Assembly (NCBI GenBank): GCA_022448765.1
Contig: JAKUTI010000014.1
Coordinates: forward strand, 1-13,554
Length of the DNA: 13,554 nucleotides
Direction: 5' to 3'
Source: Pseudomonadales bacterium
GTDB taxonomy: Bacteria > Pseudomonadota > Gammaproteobacteria > Pseudomonadales > Azotimanducaceae
The notes below the pieces were generated by a model. That model saw only the letters and a program-made list of their open reading frames with translations. It ran no database searches and was not told the DNA's origin. How positions within the stretch are numbered: position 1 is the stretch's first letter; every line of letters begins with the position of its first letter. Positions 7,480-13,554 of this stretch are shown here, piece by piece. Made by a program: the position numbers and the translations under genes.

Positions 7480-9018
7480 TCAGAGGCCGTAGATCGTTGG
7501 TGAGGTCCGCAACCACTCGCCGATTTTTTCGCCGATCATAATGCTGGTGAGGTTCGTGTTGGCCCTAGGGACCGACGGCATGATGGATGCGTCGGCGACC
7601 AAGACATTCTCGAGCGTGTGCAGTTGGCCGTATTCGTTGACGACGCTTTGGGGATCTTCCTTTGGTCCCATCCGCGCGGTGCCACATGGGTGATAGCCGC
7701 TGCTAGACCGACCCTTGCAGAGCTTCAACATGGTCTCGTCGTCGATTCCCCGTTTGAGATTTGGGAACGCGAGTTCCTCGATCATGCCGTCGAGTGGTGG
7801 TGCCTTGGTGAACGCAAGCGTGTCGCGAAAGCAACTTGCCAATCGTCGTGCATCGCGGTCGTCTTCGCAGAAACGGTTTTCAATTATTGGCGCAACGTGC
7901 GGGTCCGCGGAAGCGAGTCGGAGGAAACCACGACCGAATGTGTATTCGAGTACGGCGGCGATAGCGAAAGTTGCACGACCCCGGCGATTTGGACCGAAAC
8001 TTAGGAGTTCGATCTGAAGGTCGTTACGTTTGTCTGAGCCGGCAGCCGTGTAGCGCAGAATGGTTTGAATAAGCGGTTGATCGGCGTCGATGATCGACGC
8101 GTCTTTGGCCACGCAGGAAACAGCAAGTGCGGGGTGATCACAGAGATTGTCGCCAACGCCAGTGGCGTCGCGAATCAGGTCGATACCGAATTGTTCGAGC
8201 TCGCGTTTTGGTCCGATGCCGGAGCGTTTCAAGATTGCGGGAGACATGATTGCGCCGGCCGATAGCACCACGCAATGCCCGCGGACAAGTTCAATCGTAC
8301 CGTTATCGCGTTCGACTTCTACACCGGTGCAACGGTCGCCTTCGATGATCAAGCGACGAACGAAAGTACTCGGCTCAATGGTTAGGTTGGGTCGTGCCCG
8401 GGCCGGAGCAAGGTACCCTATCGCACACGAAACCCGCATCCGTCCGAGCTTGTTCATCGGGTGCGGGCCCGCACCCTCGCTGTCCGGCGCGTTGGCATCT
8501 TCGCATGACGGATAGCCTAACGATCTTGCCGATTCGAGGAACGCGTGTTGGTGTTCAAGAAGTTCGCGTTCGGGGTAACGGCGGATGGAGATCGGGCCGG
8601 CGTCACCGTGGTAATCGGCGTCGGGAAAATCAAGATCTCGCTCAAGCCGCTTAAATGCGGGTAAGACCTTGTTCCAAGCCCACTCGCCATTTCCTAGCTC
8701 ATCCCACTCATCAAAGTCTTCAGGAATCCCGCGCAGTGCGATGGTGGTATTCACCGCGCTTGAACCCCCGGTCACTTTGCCTCGGGGTAGGGGCGCACTC
8801 CGACCCTCGGTCGGACTGTAGCCGAGGCCCCAATCGTGCTCTCGATAGGAGTTGTTGTGGCTGTTAATAAGATCAAAAGGCGTGGTGGCGGGATCCGGGT
8901 AATCTGCGCCAGCTTCGAGGAGGAGGACGTCACGAGTCGGATCTTCACTCGCTCGGCTCGCGATCGCCGAACCCGCGCTTCCGGCCCCAACGATGACGAT
9001 ATCGTAGGTTTTTGTCAT
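7480..9018 (-). CDS. GMC-family FAD-dependent oxidoreductase (choline/alcohol dehydrogenase type)
   Basis: The protein has 512 residues. The FAD Rossmann motif IVGAGSAGSAIASR (9-22) is followed by the ADP-binding acid LLLEAGADY (32-40). The GMC signature GKVTGGSSAVNTTIALRG is at 80-97, and the second signature region SAGAIMSPAILKRSGIGP is at 253-270. The C-terminal domain has catalytic His443 in GYHPCGTARMG and the His/Asn partner Asn487 in PRANTN, the arrangement found in choline and polyethylene-glycol dehydrogenases. The enzyme oxidises a primary or secondary alcohol to an aldehyde or ketone, passing electrons to oxygen or an acceptor. Its ATG overlaps the TGA of the CoA-transferase gene by one base (TGATG), so the two are translationally coupled. 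Confidence 0.92.
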   Translation of the reverse strand: MTKTYDIVIVGAGSAGSAIASRASEDPTRDVLLLEAGADYPDPATTPFDLINSHNNSYREHDWGLGYSPTEGRSAPLPRGKVTGGSSAVNTTIALRGIPEDFDEWDELGNGEWAWNKVLPAFKRLERDLDFPDADYHGDAGPISIRRYPERELLEHQHAFLESARSLGYPSCEDANAPDSEGAGPHPMNKLGRMRVSCAIGYLAPARARPNLTIEPSTFVRRLIIEGDRCTGVEVERDNGTIELVRGHCVVLSAGAIMSPAILKRSGIGPKRELEQFGIDLIRDATGVGDNLCDHPALAVSCVAKDASIIDADQPLIQTILRYTAAGSDKRNDLQIELLSFGPNRRGRATFAIAAVLEYTFGRGFLRLASADPHVAPIIENRFCEDDRDARRLASCFRDTLAFTKAPPLDGMIEELAFPNLKRGIDDETMLKLCKGRSSSGYHPCGTARMGPKEDPQSVVNEYGQLHTLENVLVADASIMPSVPRANTNLTSIMIGEKIGEWLRTSPTIYGL

Positions 9019-10226
9019 CAGATCACGCCGCGATCCTTCATGTCCGCGATGGCCTCTTGGTCGTAGCCGAGTTCTTTAAGGATGTCTTCAGCATGCTCGC
9101 CTAGGTCCGGAGCTCGGATGGGTCCGACTTGGGGCACGCTGCTGATCTGAATAGGATGATTGACGATCAGTGGGACGGTGACGTCATCCCTTTCCGGCGC
9201 AGACGCCATGCGATTTTCCAAAATTTGTACGTCGTTGTTGGTTTCCTCGACGATGGCGACCCGATTCACGGGGACGTCGAGTTCCATGAAGATGGCAAGC
9301 CATTCAGCGGACGTTTTTTGCGCAACGACGTTCTGCAGTTCATCACCAAATGCCCCACGGTTTTCCCACAATAGCTGGGAGTCGGCGAAGCGCTCGTCGG
9401 TTAGCAAATGCAGTGCGTCCATACCGGTGAGCAGGAGAGACAAGAGCTCTTCATTGCGTACCATGTTGAACTGTAGCCAGCGACCATCTTGGGCTTGGTA
9501 CACGCGCATCATCGCGGGCTTGATCCGTTTTCGTTCTCGGTATTTCGTCATATCGCCACCGGCCATAACGCCCTGTGCAACACCCGAGACCGACCAAAGT
9601 CCGTTAGCGAGCAACGATGTATGAACCATACCGCCCTCACCGGTTCGCTCTCGATGGAGCAATGCCGTGACAATGCCAGCGTAAATCGAGACAGCCGTTG
9701 GGTGATCGCCCATTCCAGGAAGACCTTGGGTGGGTGCGCCATCGGGAGTCCGCATAAGATCCATAAGGCCGCTCCGTGCCCAATAGGCGAGTTGATCAAA
9801 CCCTTTGCGTTCTCTTTCCGGCCCTTTTTCGCCGTAGGCGGTGAGAGACGCATAAATCAACGAGGGATTCAGTGAGCGTAGGTCTTCGTAAGTGAGACCA
9901 AGGGAGTCGCGCACCGAATACGGCTGATTGGTGATGTAGACATCGCAGTCCTCGACCAAACGCTGCAGGACTTCCTTACCGTGGGCTGATTTGAGATCGA
10001 GGGTTAGGCTTCGTTTATTTCGTCCGTCCATCTGCCAGAACCAATTGTTACTCGCGTCCGGGGTGTCCCAATTGTTGGAGAGTGAACGCAGCATATCGCC
10101 AACACCCGGGCGTTCGATCTTGATCACATCAGCACCGAAATCCGCAAGCATCATCGCGGCTGCGGGAGCGGCAATTACGGTCGCCACGTCCAGTACCTTC
10201 AAACCAGAAAAAAGATAGTTGTCCAT
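9018..10226 (-). CDS. CaiB/BaiF (class III) CoA-transferase family protein
   Basis: The protein has 402 residues from the ATG at 10226, which has an AAGG ribosome site about seven bases before it and gives the usual family beginning MDNYLFSGLKVLDVATVIAA. A GTG at 10259 would add 11 residues but has no good ribosome site. Family features include MMLADFGADVIKIERPG (25-41), NKRSLTLDLKS (70-80) and the catalytic Asp174 in GMGDHPTAVSIYAGI. The Asp forms an anhydride and then a thioester in the ping-pong-like transfer of CoA between acids. Substrates in the family range from carnitine and oxalate to bile acids and aromatic acids such as succinyl-benzylsuccinate. It is the first gene of the minus-strand set, divergent from the Rieske oxygenase gene, and probably activates a carboxylic acid made in this pathway. 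Confidence 0.9.
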   Translation of the reverse strand: MDNYLFSGLKVLDVATVIAAPAAAMMLADFGADVIKIERPGVGDMLRSLSNNWDTPDASNNWFWQMDGRNKRSLTLDLKSAHGKEVLQRLVEDCDVYITNQPYSVRDSLGLTYEDLRSLNPSLIYASLTAYGEKGPERERKGFDQLAYWARSGLMDLMRTPDGAPTQGLPGMGDHPTAVSIYAGIVTALLHRERTGEGGMVHTSLLANGLWSVSGVAQGVMAGGDMTKYRERKRIKPAMMRVYQAQDGRWLQFNMVRNEELLSLLLTGMDALHLLTDERFADSQLLWENRGAFGDELQNVVAQKTSAEWLAIFMELDVPVNRVAIVEETNNDVQILENRMASAPERDDVTVPLIVNHPIQISSVPQVGPIRAPDLGEHAEDILKELGYDQEAIADMKDRGVI

Positions 10227-10345
10227 CTTGGCCCTTGTAAGCGTTCCTAGGTTGTCCACCGACGTAAGGTTGACCAGAGGAAAAGGCCGTCCTTCGCCGT
10301 AAAAGCCTAATACGCCGCTGCCTATTTTTGTATTGAATTCACCTA
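10227..10345. promoter_or_regulatory. Divergent promoter region between CoA-transferase and Rieske oxygenase genes
   Basis: About 120-160 bases (depending on the true starts) separate two divergent genes, so both promoters must lie here. It is more A/T rich near 10320-10345. I see no convincing -35/-10 pair on either strand. A direct repeat CCTAAT occurs at 10306-10311 and 10342-10347. No regulator gene is adjacent. Confidence 0.5.
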
Positions 10346-11602
10346 ATGTGCCGAACTAGCTATATCGGTGTAGTTACGATACATATGCGACCGGTAATTC
10401 GTCCCGGTTTATCGTCAATGCGCAAAGAAGAACAACAACGACTGCTCACTATCCTCAACGACGGGATTGAAACGGGTACCACGGCCGACGCCGGTGGAAT
10501 CGTTCGTTGTCCGGTATCGGACTACACCTGCCCGACGCTGCTGGCCGAAGAACAGCAGGTTTTTTTCCGCGACACGCCTATGTTGATGGGGTTGTCGACC
10601 GATCTTCCCGAGAACAACAGCTATTGGTCGGATACCGAAACGGGATTACCGGTCCTCATGGTTCGTGACGATGAAGGAACGTTCCGCGCGTTTGCCAACA
10701 CATGCCGTCATCGTGGAACACAGGTCGTTGCGGATGGTCGTGGCACGGGCACACGCTTCAGTTGCCCGTTTCACGCGTGGACCTATAGCAATAAGGGCGA
10801 CCTGATTGCGGTAAACAAAGAGCCGTCGTTCGGCCATGTCGAGAAACAAGAACATGGCTTAGTCGAGCTCCCCAGTGCCGAGAAATACGGGATGCTCTGG
10901 GTACGGCCCACTCCGGGCGATGCGATAGATGTCGACAAATGCCTGGGCGGTCTTGCTGACGACATGGAACATTGGAATTTGCCCGCTCATGGCTACACGG
11001 GTTCGCAAGTTCTCCGTGCCGACATTAACTGGAAGCTCGCCATCGACACGTTCGGCGAGAACTACCATTTCGATGTTTTGCATCGGGAAACGTTGTCCAA
11101 GGAAATCCGAGGCAATCTCCAGACGAACGATATTTTCGATCTCAATTACCGGATGGTGTTTGCCTACCATCGGTTCAAGGAGATCGTTGAGCATGTTCCC
11201 GACCAATCGAATTGGCCGTTTCGCATGATGACGCTTTGCGTCTATTTTATTTATCCGAATGTGATCCTGTTGGTGGATCCATACAGCGTTGATGTGCTGA
11301 GGATGTTTCCGGATAACGACCAGCCAGGTAAGTCGCGCACAGCGCAGAGTTTCTACATCGTCCCGGAAGCCGTTGAACACTTCAAAGACCGCGGCGAAGC
11401 AATTGCCGAACGATTCGCGGGGTTTAATCAGATCATCATGGACGAGGACTATCTGATGGGTGAATCGACCCAACGGGGAGCTTTGTCAGGCGCTAATACT
11501 CACTTGGTATTCGGGCGTAACGAGCCGGCCCTGCACCATTACCATAATGCCCACCGCCGAGGGCTTGGCAAGGCATTACTGGAAGTCGAAGGGGTCGGAT
11601 GA
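10346..11602 (+). CDS. Rieske non-heme iron oxygenase, alpha (catalytic) subunit
   Basis: The protein has up to 418 residues. The start is unsure: ATG at 10346, 10385 and 10418 are all in frame and none has a clear ribosome site. The ATG at 10418 gives MRKEEQQRLL, a plausible family beginning. In the long numbering, the Rieske [2Fe-2S] ligands are Cys120 and His122 (CRHRG) and Cys140 and His143 (CPFHAW). The catalytic domain has NWKLAIDTFGENYHFDVLH with Fe ligands His241 and His246 and bridging Glu238, and an acidic third ligand at Asp366 or Asp368 in MDEDYL. This is the pattern of ring-hydroxylating and related mono- or dioxygenases that work without a beta subunit. Ferredoxin and reductase partners are not in the window. 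It is divergent from the CoA-transferase operon and probably starts substrate attack. The substrate is not known. Confidence 0.9.
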   Translation: MCRTSYIGVVTIHMRPVIRPGLSSMRKEEQQRLLTILNDGIETGTTADAGGIVRCPVSDYTCPTLLAEEQQVFFRDTPMLMGLSTDLPENNSYWSDTETGLPVLMVRDDEGTFRAFANTCRHRGTQVVADGRGTGTRFSCPFHAWTYSNKGDLIAVNKEPSFGHVEKQEHGLVELPSAEKYGMLWVRPTPGDAIDVDKCLGGLADDMEHWNLPAHGYTGSQVLRADINWKLAIDTFGENYHFDVLHRETLSKEIRGNLQTNDIFDLNYRMVFAYHRFKEIVEHVPDQSNWPFRMMTLCVYFIYPNVILLVDPYSVDVLRMFPDNDQPGKSRTAQSFYIVPEAVEHFKDRGEAIAERFAGFNQIIMDEDYLMGESTQRGALSGANTHLVFGRNEPALHHYHNAHRRGLGKALLEVEGVG

Positions 11603-11717
11603 ACCCTCGCGAACGAAACCAATTAGAAGATTCCACTGAACGGTTGCAGAATTACACCGGGCATTGATCGAGATCACGACGACGTGCTTCGACCACATAC
11701 GGACGCTTTCGCTCGTT
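11603..11717. other. Convergent intergenic gap with no clear signal
   Basis: This is 115 bases between the ends of the Rieske oxygenase and selenoprotein genes. It holds a short 5-bp inverted repeat, TGATC-GA-GATCA, at 11665-11676, and a 22-codon open frame starting with an ATGA overlap at 11599. I see no stem followed by a U-run, so no terminator is called. Confidence 0.5.
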
Positions 11718-12374
11718 TCATGACTTTGTGGCGGTGACGATCGCAGATTCCAATGCGTCGGGTATGAATCCCCAGGGACCTGGCTCGCCCTGAAACGCGA
11801 CCGTGCCACCGAGCGCGATTAGATAGAGCCGATCCGGTAGCGCGCCATAGGCATTTGCGATGTTGTCGTCGATTGCGTCGACTACAACGGGCATTTGTAT
11901 TTCCAAACGAAGTGCACACGCGGTTGCCACCTCGGTGCGTGCTGCCGTCGTGGTCGGATCGGATACGCGAATATCGTCGGTTCGGTTGGAGGTGACAACC
12001 CAGCCGTCTTCAGGGTGTGCTTCGCGAATGTAGACGACGAGAAATTCGATCTGCTCGCGCCATCGCATCCATAGGTTATGTAGAGGCTCCAACTGAGCCC
12101 GAAAAGGGGGTCACGTATAGGAACCAAAGATGAGGGCGATGGGTTTGTCCGTTGCGCGTTCCAGCAGGTCGAACGTGTCGCCCGTCGCAACTTGTTGCCC
12201 GCTACTAAAGTCGTACAAAGGGCGTCGAAAACCGAACGCCTGGTCGCCGGGTTTCAGCTCCGGCGTGGCAAGACGCTGGAACGTAGGGTCGGCCATGATG
12301 TCGATAGGCGTGCGGGGTGAATCGCTGGGCGTTATAGACCTCCAGTCGAACTCGGTTGGCGGCTTATTACTCAC
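11718..12374 (-). CDS. Iodothyronine-deiodinase-like selenoprotein (TGA at 12111-12113 read as selenocysteine)
   Basis: Read through one in-frame TGA, this is a single protein of 218 residues with selenocysteine at position 88. The start is GTG at 12374, 15 bases after the stop of the monooxygenase gene; no strong ribosome site is seen, so coupling to that gene is likely. The active site reads ALIFGSYT-U-PPFRAQ, against vertebrate deiodinase FGSxT-U-PPF. The following parts also match the thioredoxin-fold deiodinase family: EFLVVYIREAHPEDGW (110-125, with the conserved Glu-Ala-His), MPVVVDAIDDNIANAYGALP (161-180), DRLYLI (181-186) and GGTVAFQGEPGPWGF (189-203). Thyroid-hormone deiodination is not expected in a bacterium. 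A reductive dehalogenase, peroxidase or thiol-type oxidoreductase role is inference. Sequence quality in the second half argues against a pseudogene. Standard annotation would split it into an 87-residue ORF and a second ORF starting near 12092. Confidence 0.92.
12084..12100 (-). promoter_or_regulatory. Bacterial SECIS element directing selenocysteine insertion
   Basis: On the minus-strand mRNA the bases just after the UGA form a stem GGCTC (12099-12095) with GAGCC (12089-12085), extended by a G-U pair (12100 with 12084). The five-base apical loop is AGUUG. The loop begins 16 bases after the UGA and has G at its second position. These fit the published bacterial SECIS rules: a short loop, at least one G among its first two bases, and a distance of about 16-37 bases from the UGA. 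SelB would bind here with Sec-tRNA. Confidence 0.75.
12111..12113 (-). other. Selenocysteine codon (in-frame TGA)
   Basis: The TGA lies exactly where deiodinases have selenocysteine, between Thr87 and Pro89 of the joined reading frame. The frame is open on both sides, 87 codons before and 130 after, and is homologous to the family throughout. Confidence 0.9.
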
Positions 12375-12389
12375 AAGGGTGCATGGCTG

Positions 12390-13554
12390 TCACGCCAGCA
12401 CAAACCCCTCGTAATCGTTGGAGGCGACCTGATCGCACTTTTCTACGTAGGGCGGAAAGCCGATATACGGCATAAAAACGCGCGATTTCCCTGGAACGTT
12501 GGCACCTAAGTACCATGAGTTACACGTGGGGAAGAGCGTAGCGCCGGCAACGTCGTTCACGTGTTCAACCCAGTCGTCTTCGGCCTCAAGACTCGCCTCA
12601 ATGGTGGCAACGTCGTTTGCTACACAATGTTCCACGCAATCGGATATCCAGCGAACGTGCTGTTCGATCGAGGGAAGCATGTTGGTCAGTACGGATGGAC
12701 TTCCTGGTCCGGAAATAGTGAATAAGTTGGGAAATCCCGCGGTACTAAGTCCCAAGTAGGTTCTTGGTCCTGCCGACCACTTTTCTTTGAGCGCTACCCC
12801 GTTACGTCCACGGATATCGATGCTCGTGAGGGCCCCCGTCATCGCATCAAATCCCGTCGCGAAGACCAACACGTCGAAACTGAACTCAGTGTCACCGACC
12901 CGCAATCCTTCTGGTGTAATCTCGTCGATGGGGTCGGAGCTGACGTCGATTAGGGAAACGTTATCGCGGTTATACGTTTCGTAATAGTTGGTGTCAGCGC
13001 AAAGACGTTTGCATGCGACGACTGATTTGGGACAAAGCAGTTCCGCCACCGCGGGGTCCTTGACGCTTTCCCGGATCTTGCCCCGGACGAACTCCGCTGC
13101 GGTATCGTTCGCGTCCTTGTCGACAATCAAGTCGTTGAAAGCGCCAACGAATCCGAGGCCACCCTCGTCCCACCGTCGCTCGTATTCGGCATTGCGTTCG
13201 TCTTCGCTGCATTCAAGCGCTGACTTTTCGTTAAAGTCGAAGTTGGCCGCGAAGGGTGCGGCATTCGCAAGTTCTCGAAACCCCGCATAGTCAGCCTTGA
13301 CGGACTTCTCGACTGCAGGATCCAGTGGTTCGTTTCTTGCCGGGACCGAAAAATTGGGTGTCCGTTGAAATACCGTTAGATGCTGTGCTTGTTCGGCGAT
13401 GACCGGGATGGACTGCACGGCGGAAGACCCTGTGCCGATGATGCCGACACGCTGGCCACTGAAATCGACGTCATGGTGGGGCCACTGACCGGTGTGATAG
13501 GTAGGTCCCTGGAACGATCCGAGGCCCTTGAAGTCGGGGGTGTTTGTTGACGAC
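12390..13554 (-). CDS. Baeyer-Villiger type flavin-containing monooxygenase (N-terminus outside window)
   Basis: 387 residues are visible (first whole codon at 13553); about 150 N-terminal residues, including the FAD Rossmann motif, lie beyond the window. The visible part begins with TPDFKGLGSFQGPTYHTGQW, which contains the Baeyer-Villiger monooxygenase fingerprint FxGxxxHxxxW (FQGPTYHTGQW), followed by PHHDVDF. The NADPH-binding motif IIGTGSSAVQ comes next, then AEQAQHLTVFQRTPNFSVPAR, typical of cyclohexanone and steroid/phenylacetone monooxygenases. DVLVFATGFDAMTGAL and a C-terminal GPGSPSVLTNMLPSIEQHVRW segment complete the family pattern. Such enzymes insert oxygen next to a ketone to give an ester or lactone. 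It lies 15 bases upstream of the selenoprotein gene, a likely two-gene operon. Its natural substrate is unknown. Confidence 0.9.
   Translation of the reverse strand, partial: SSTNTPDFKGLGSFQGPTYHTGQWPHHDVDFSGQRVGIIGTGSSAVQSIPVIAEQAQHLTVFQRTPNFSVPARNEPLDPAVEKSVKADYAGFRELANAAPFAANFDFNEKSALECSEDERNAEYERRWDEGGLGFVGAFNDLIVDKDANDTAAEFVRGKIRESVKDPAVAELLCPKSVVACKRLCADTNYYETYNRDNVSLIDVSSDPIDEITPEGLRVGDTEFSFDVLVFATGFDAMTGALTSIDIRGRNGVALKEKWSAGPRTYLGLSTAGFPNLFTISGPGSPSVLTNMLPSIEQHVRWISDCVEHCVANDVATIEASLEAEDDWVEHVNDVAGATLFPTCNSWYLGANVPGKSRVFMPYIGFPPYVEKCDQVASNDYEGFVLA

Noticed and set aside
8394..8654. Plus-strand ORFs of 60-150 codons opposite the minus-strand genes (also at 6234-6611, 6523-6909, 9160-9624 and elsewhere)
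   Set aside because: They lie opposite well-supported enzyme genes, have no recognisable domains, and are expected by-products of G+C-rich coding DNA.
10859..11473. 204-codon minus-strand ORF inside the Rieske gene
   Set aside because: The plus strand here encodes all the Rieske and iron ligands. The antisense product shows no family features.
11718..12092. Separate 124-residue ORF with a TTG start
   Set aside because: It is the second half of the selenoprotein in the same frame. The TTG lies inside the SECIS loop and has no ribosome site, and without the first part the fold lacks its active site.
1..13554. CRISPR arrays, tRNA genes, insertion sequences, integrase or att sites
   Set aside because: I looked for repeated units, transposase motifs and tRNA-like cloverleaf ends and saw none.

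Overview
The window looks like a piece of a Gram-negative, probably marine proteobacterial (most likely gammaproteobacterial) genome. The grounds are an outer-membrane TonB-dependent receptor, a lipoprotein with an outer-membrane type sorting residue, the imelysin/TonB gene order, and tightly packed operons. The taxonomic call is inference from gene content; there is no rRNA or marker gene.

Left block, 1-4552, plus strand. The tail of an unidentified gene (possibly DUF4856) is followed by a perfect terminator-like hairpin. Then come an imelysin-family lipoprotein, a FecA-like TonB-dependent receptor overlapping it by one base, and a membrane di-iron fatty-acid hydroxylase/sterol-desaturase family protein. 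This resembles an iron-linked outer-membrane uptake operon with an unusual lipid-modifying member.

Central block, 4545-10226, minus strand. Transcription runs CoA-transferase (CaiB/BaiF) -> GMC flavin oxidoreductase -> NTF2-like small protein -> N-acyl-D-amino-acid deacylase-like amidohydrolase -> phytanoyl-CoA dioxygenase-like protein. The first gene is divergent from a Rieske non-heme iron oxygenase alpha subunit (10346-11602, plus). Together they look like an accessory catabolic island: an oxygenase attacks the substrate, alcohol oxidation follows, and CoA is transferred. The substrate is unknown. No ring-hydroxylase beta subunit, ferredoxin, reductase or regulator is present.

Right block, 11718-13554, minus strand. 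A Baeyer-Villiger type flavin monooxygenase (its N-terminus lies outside the window) is followed 15 bases later by the most notable gene here, a bacterial iodothyronine-deiodinase-like selenoprotein. Conventional gene calling splits it into two ORFs (12374-12114 and about 12092-11718), but both are in one frame interrupted by a single TGA. The join reads FGSYT-U-PPF, which matches the selenocysteine active site of vertebrate deiodinases (FGSxTUPPF). A stem-loop meeting the bacterial SECIS rules starts 10 bases after that TGA, with its apical loop 16 bases after. The protein should be read as one 218-residue selenoprotein, which predicts that the host carries SelA/SelB/SelC/SelD.

Base composition differs between blocks: hand-counted 60-base lines give about 42-52% G+C on the left and about 57-62% on the right. 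The boundary is the 8-base tail-to-tail overlap at 4545-4552.
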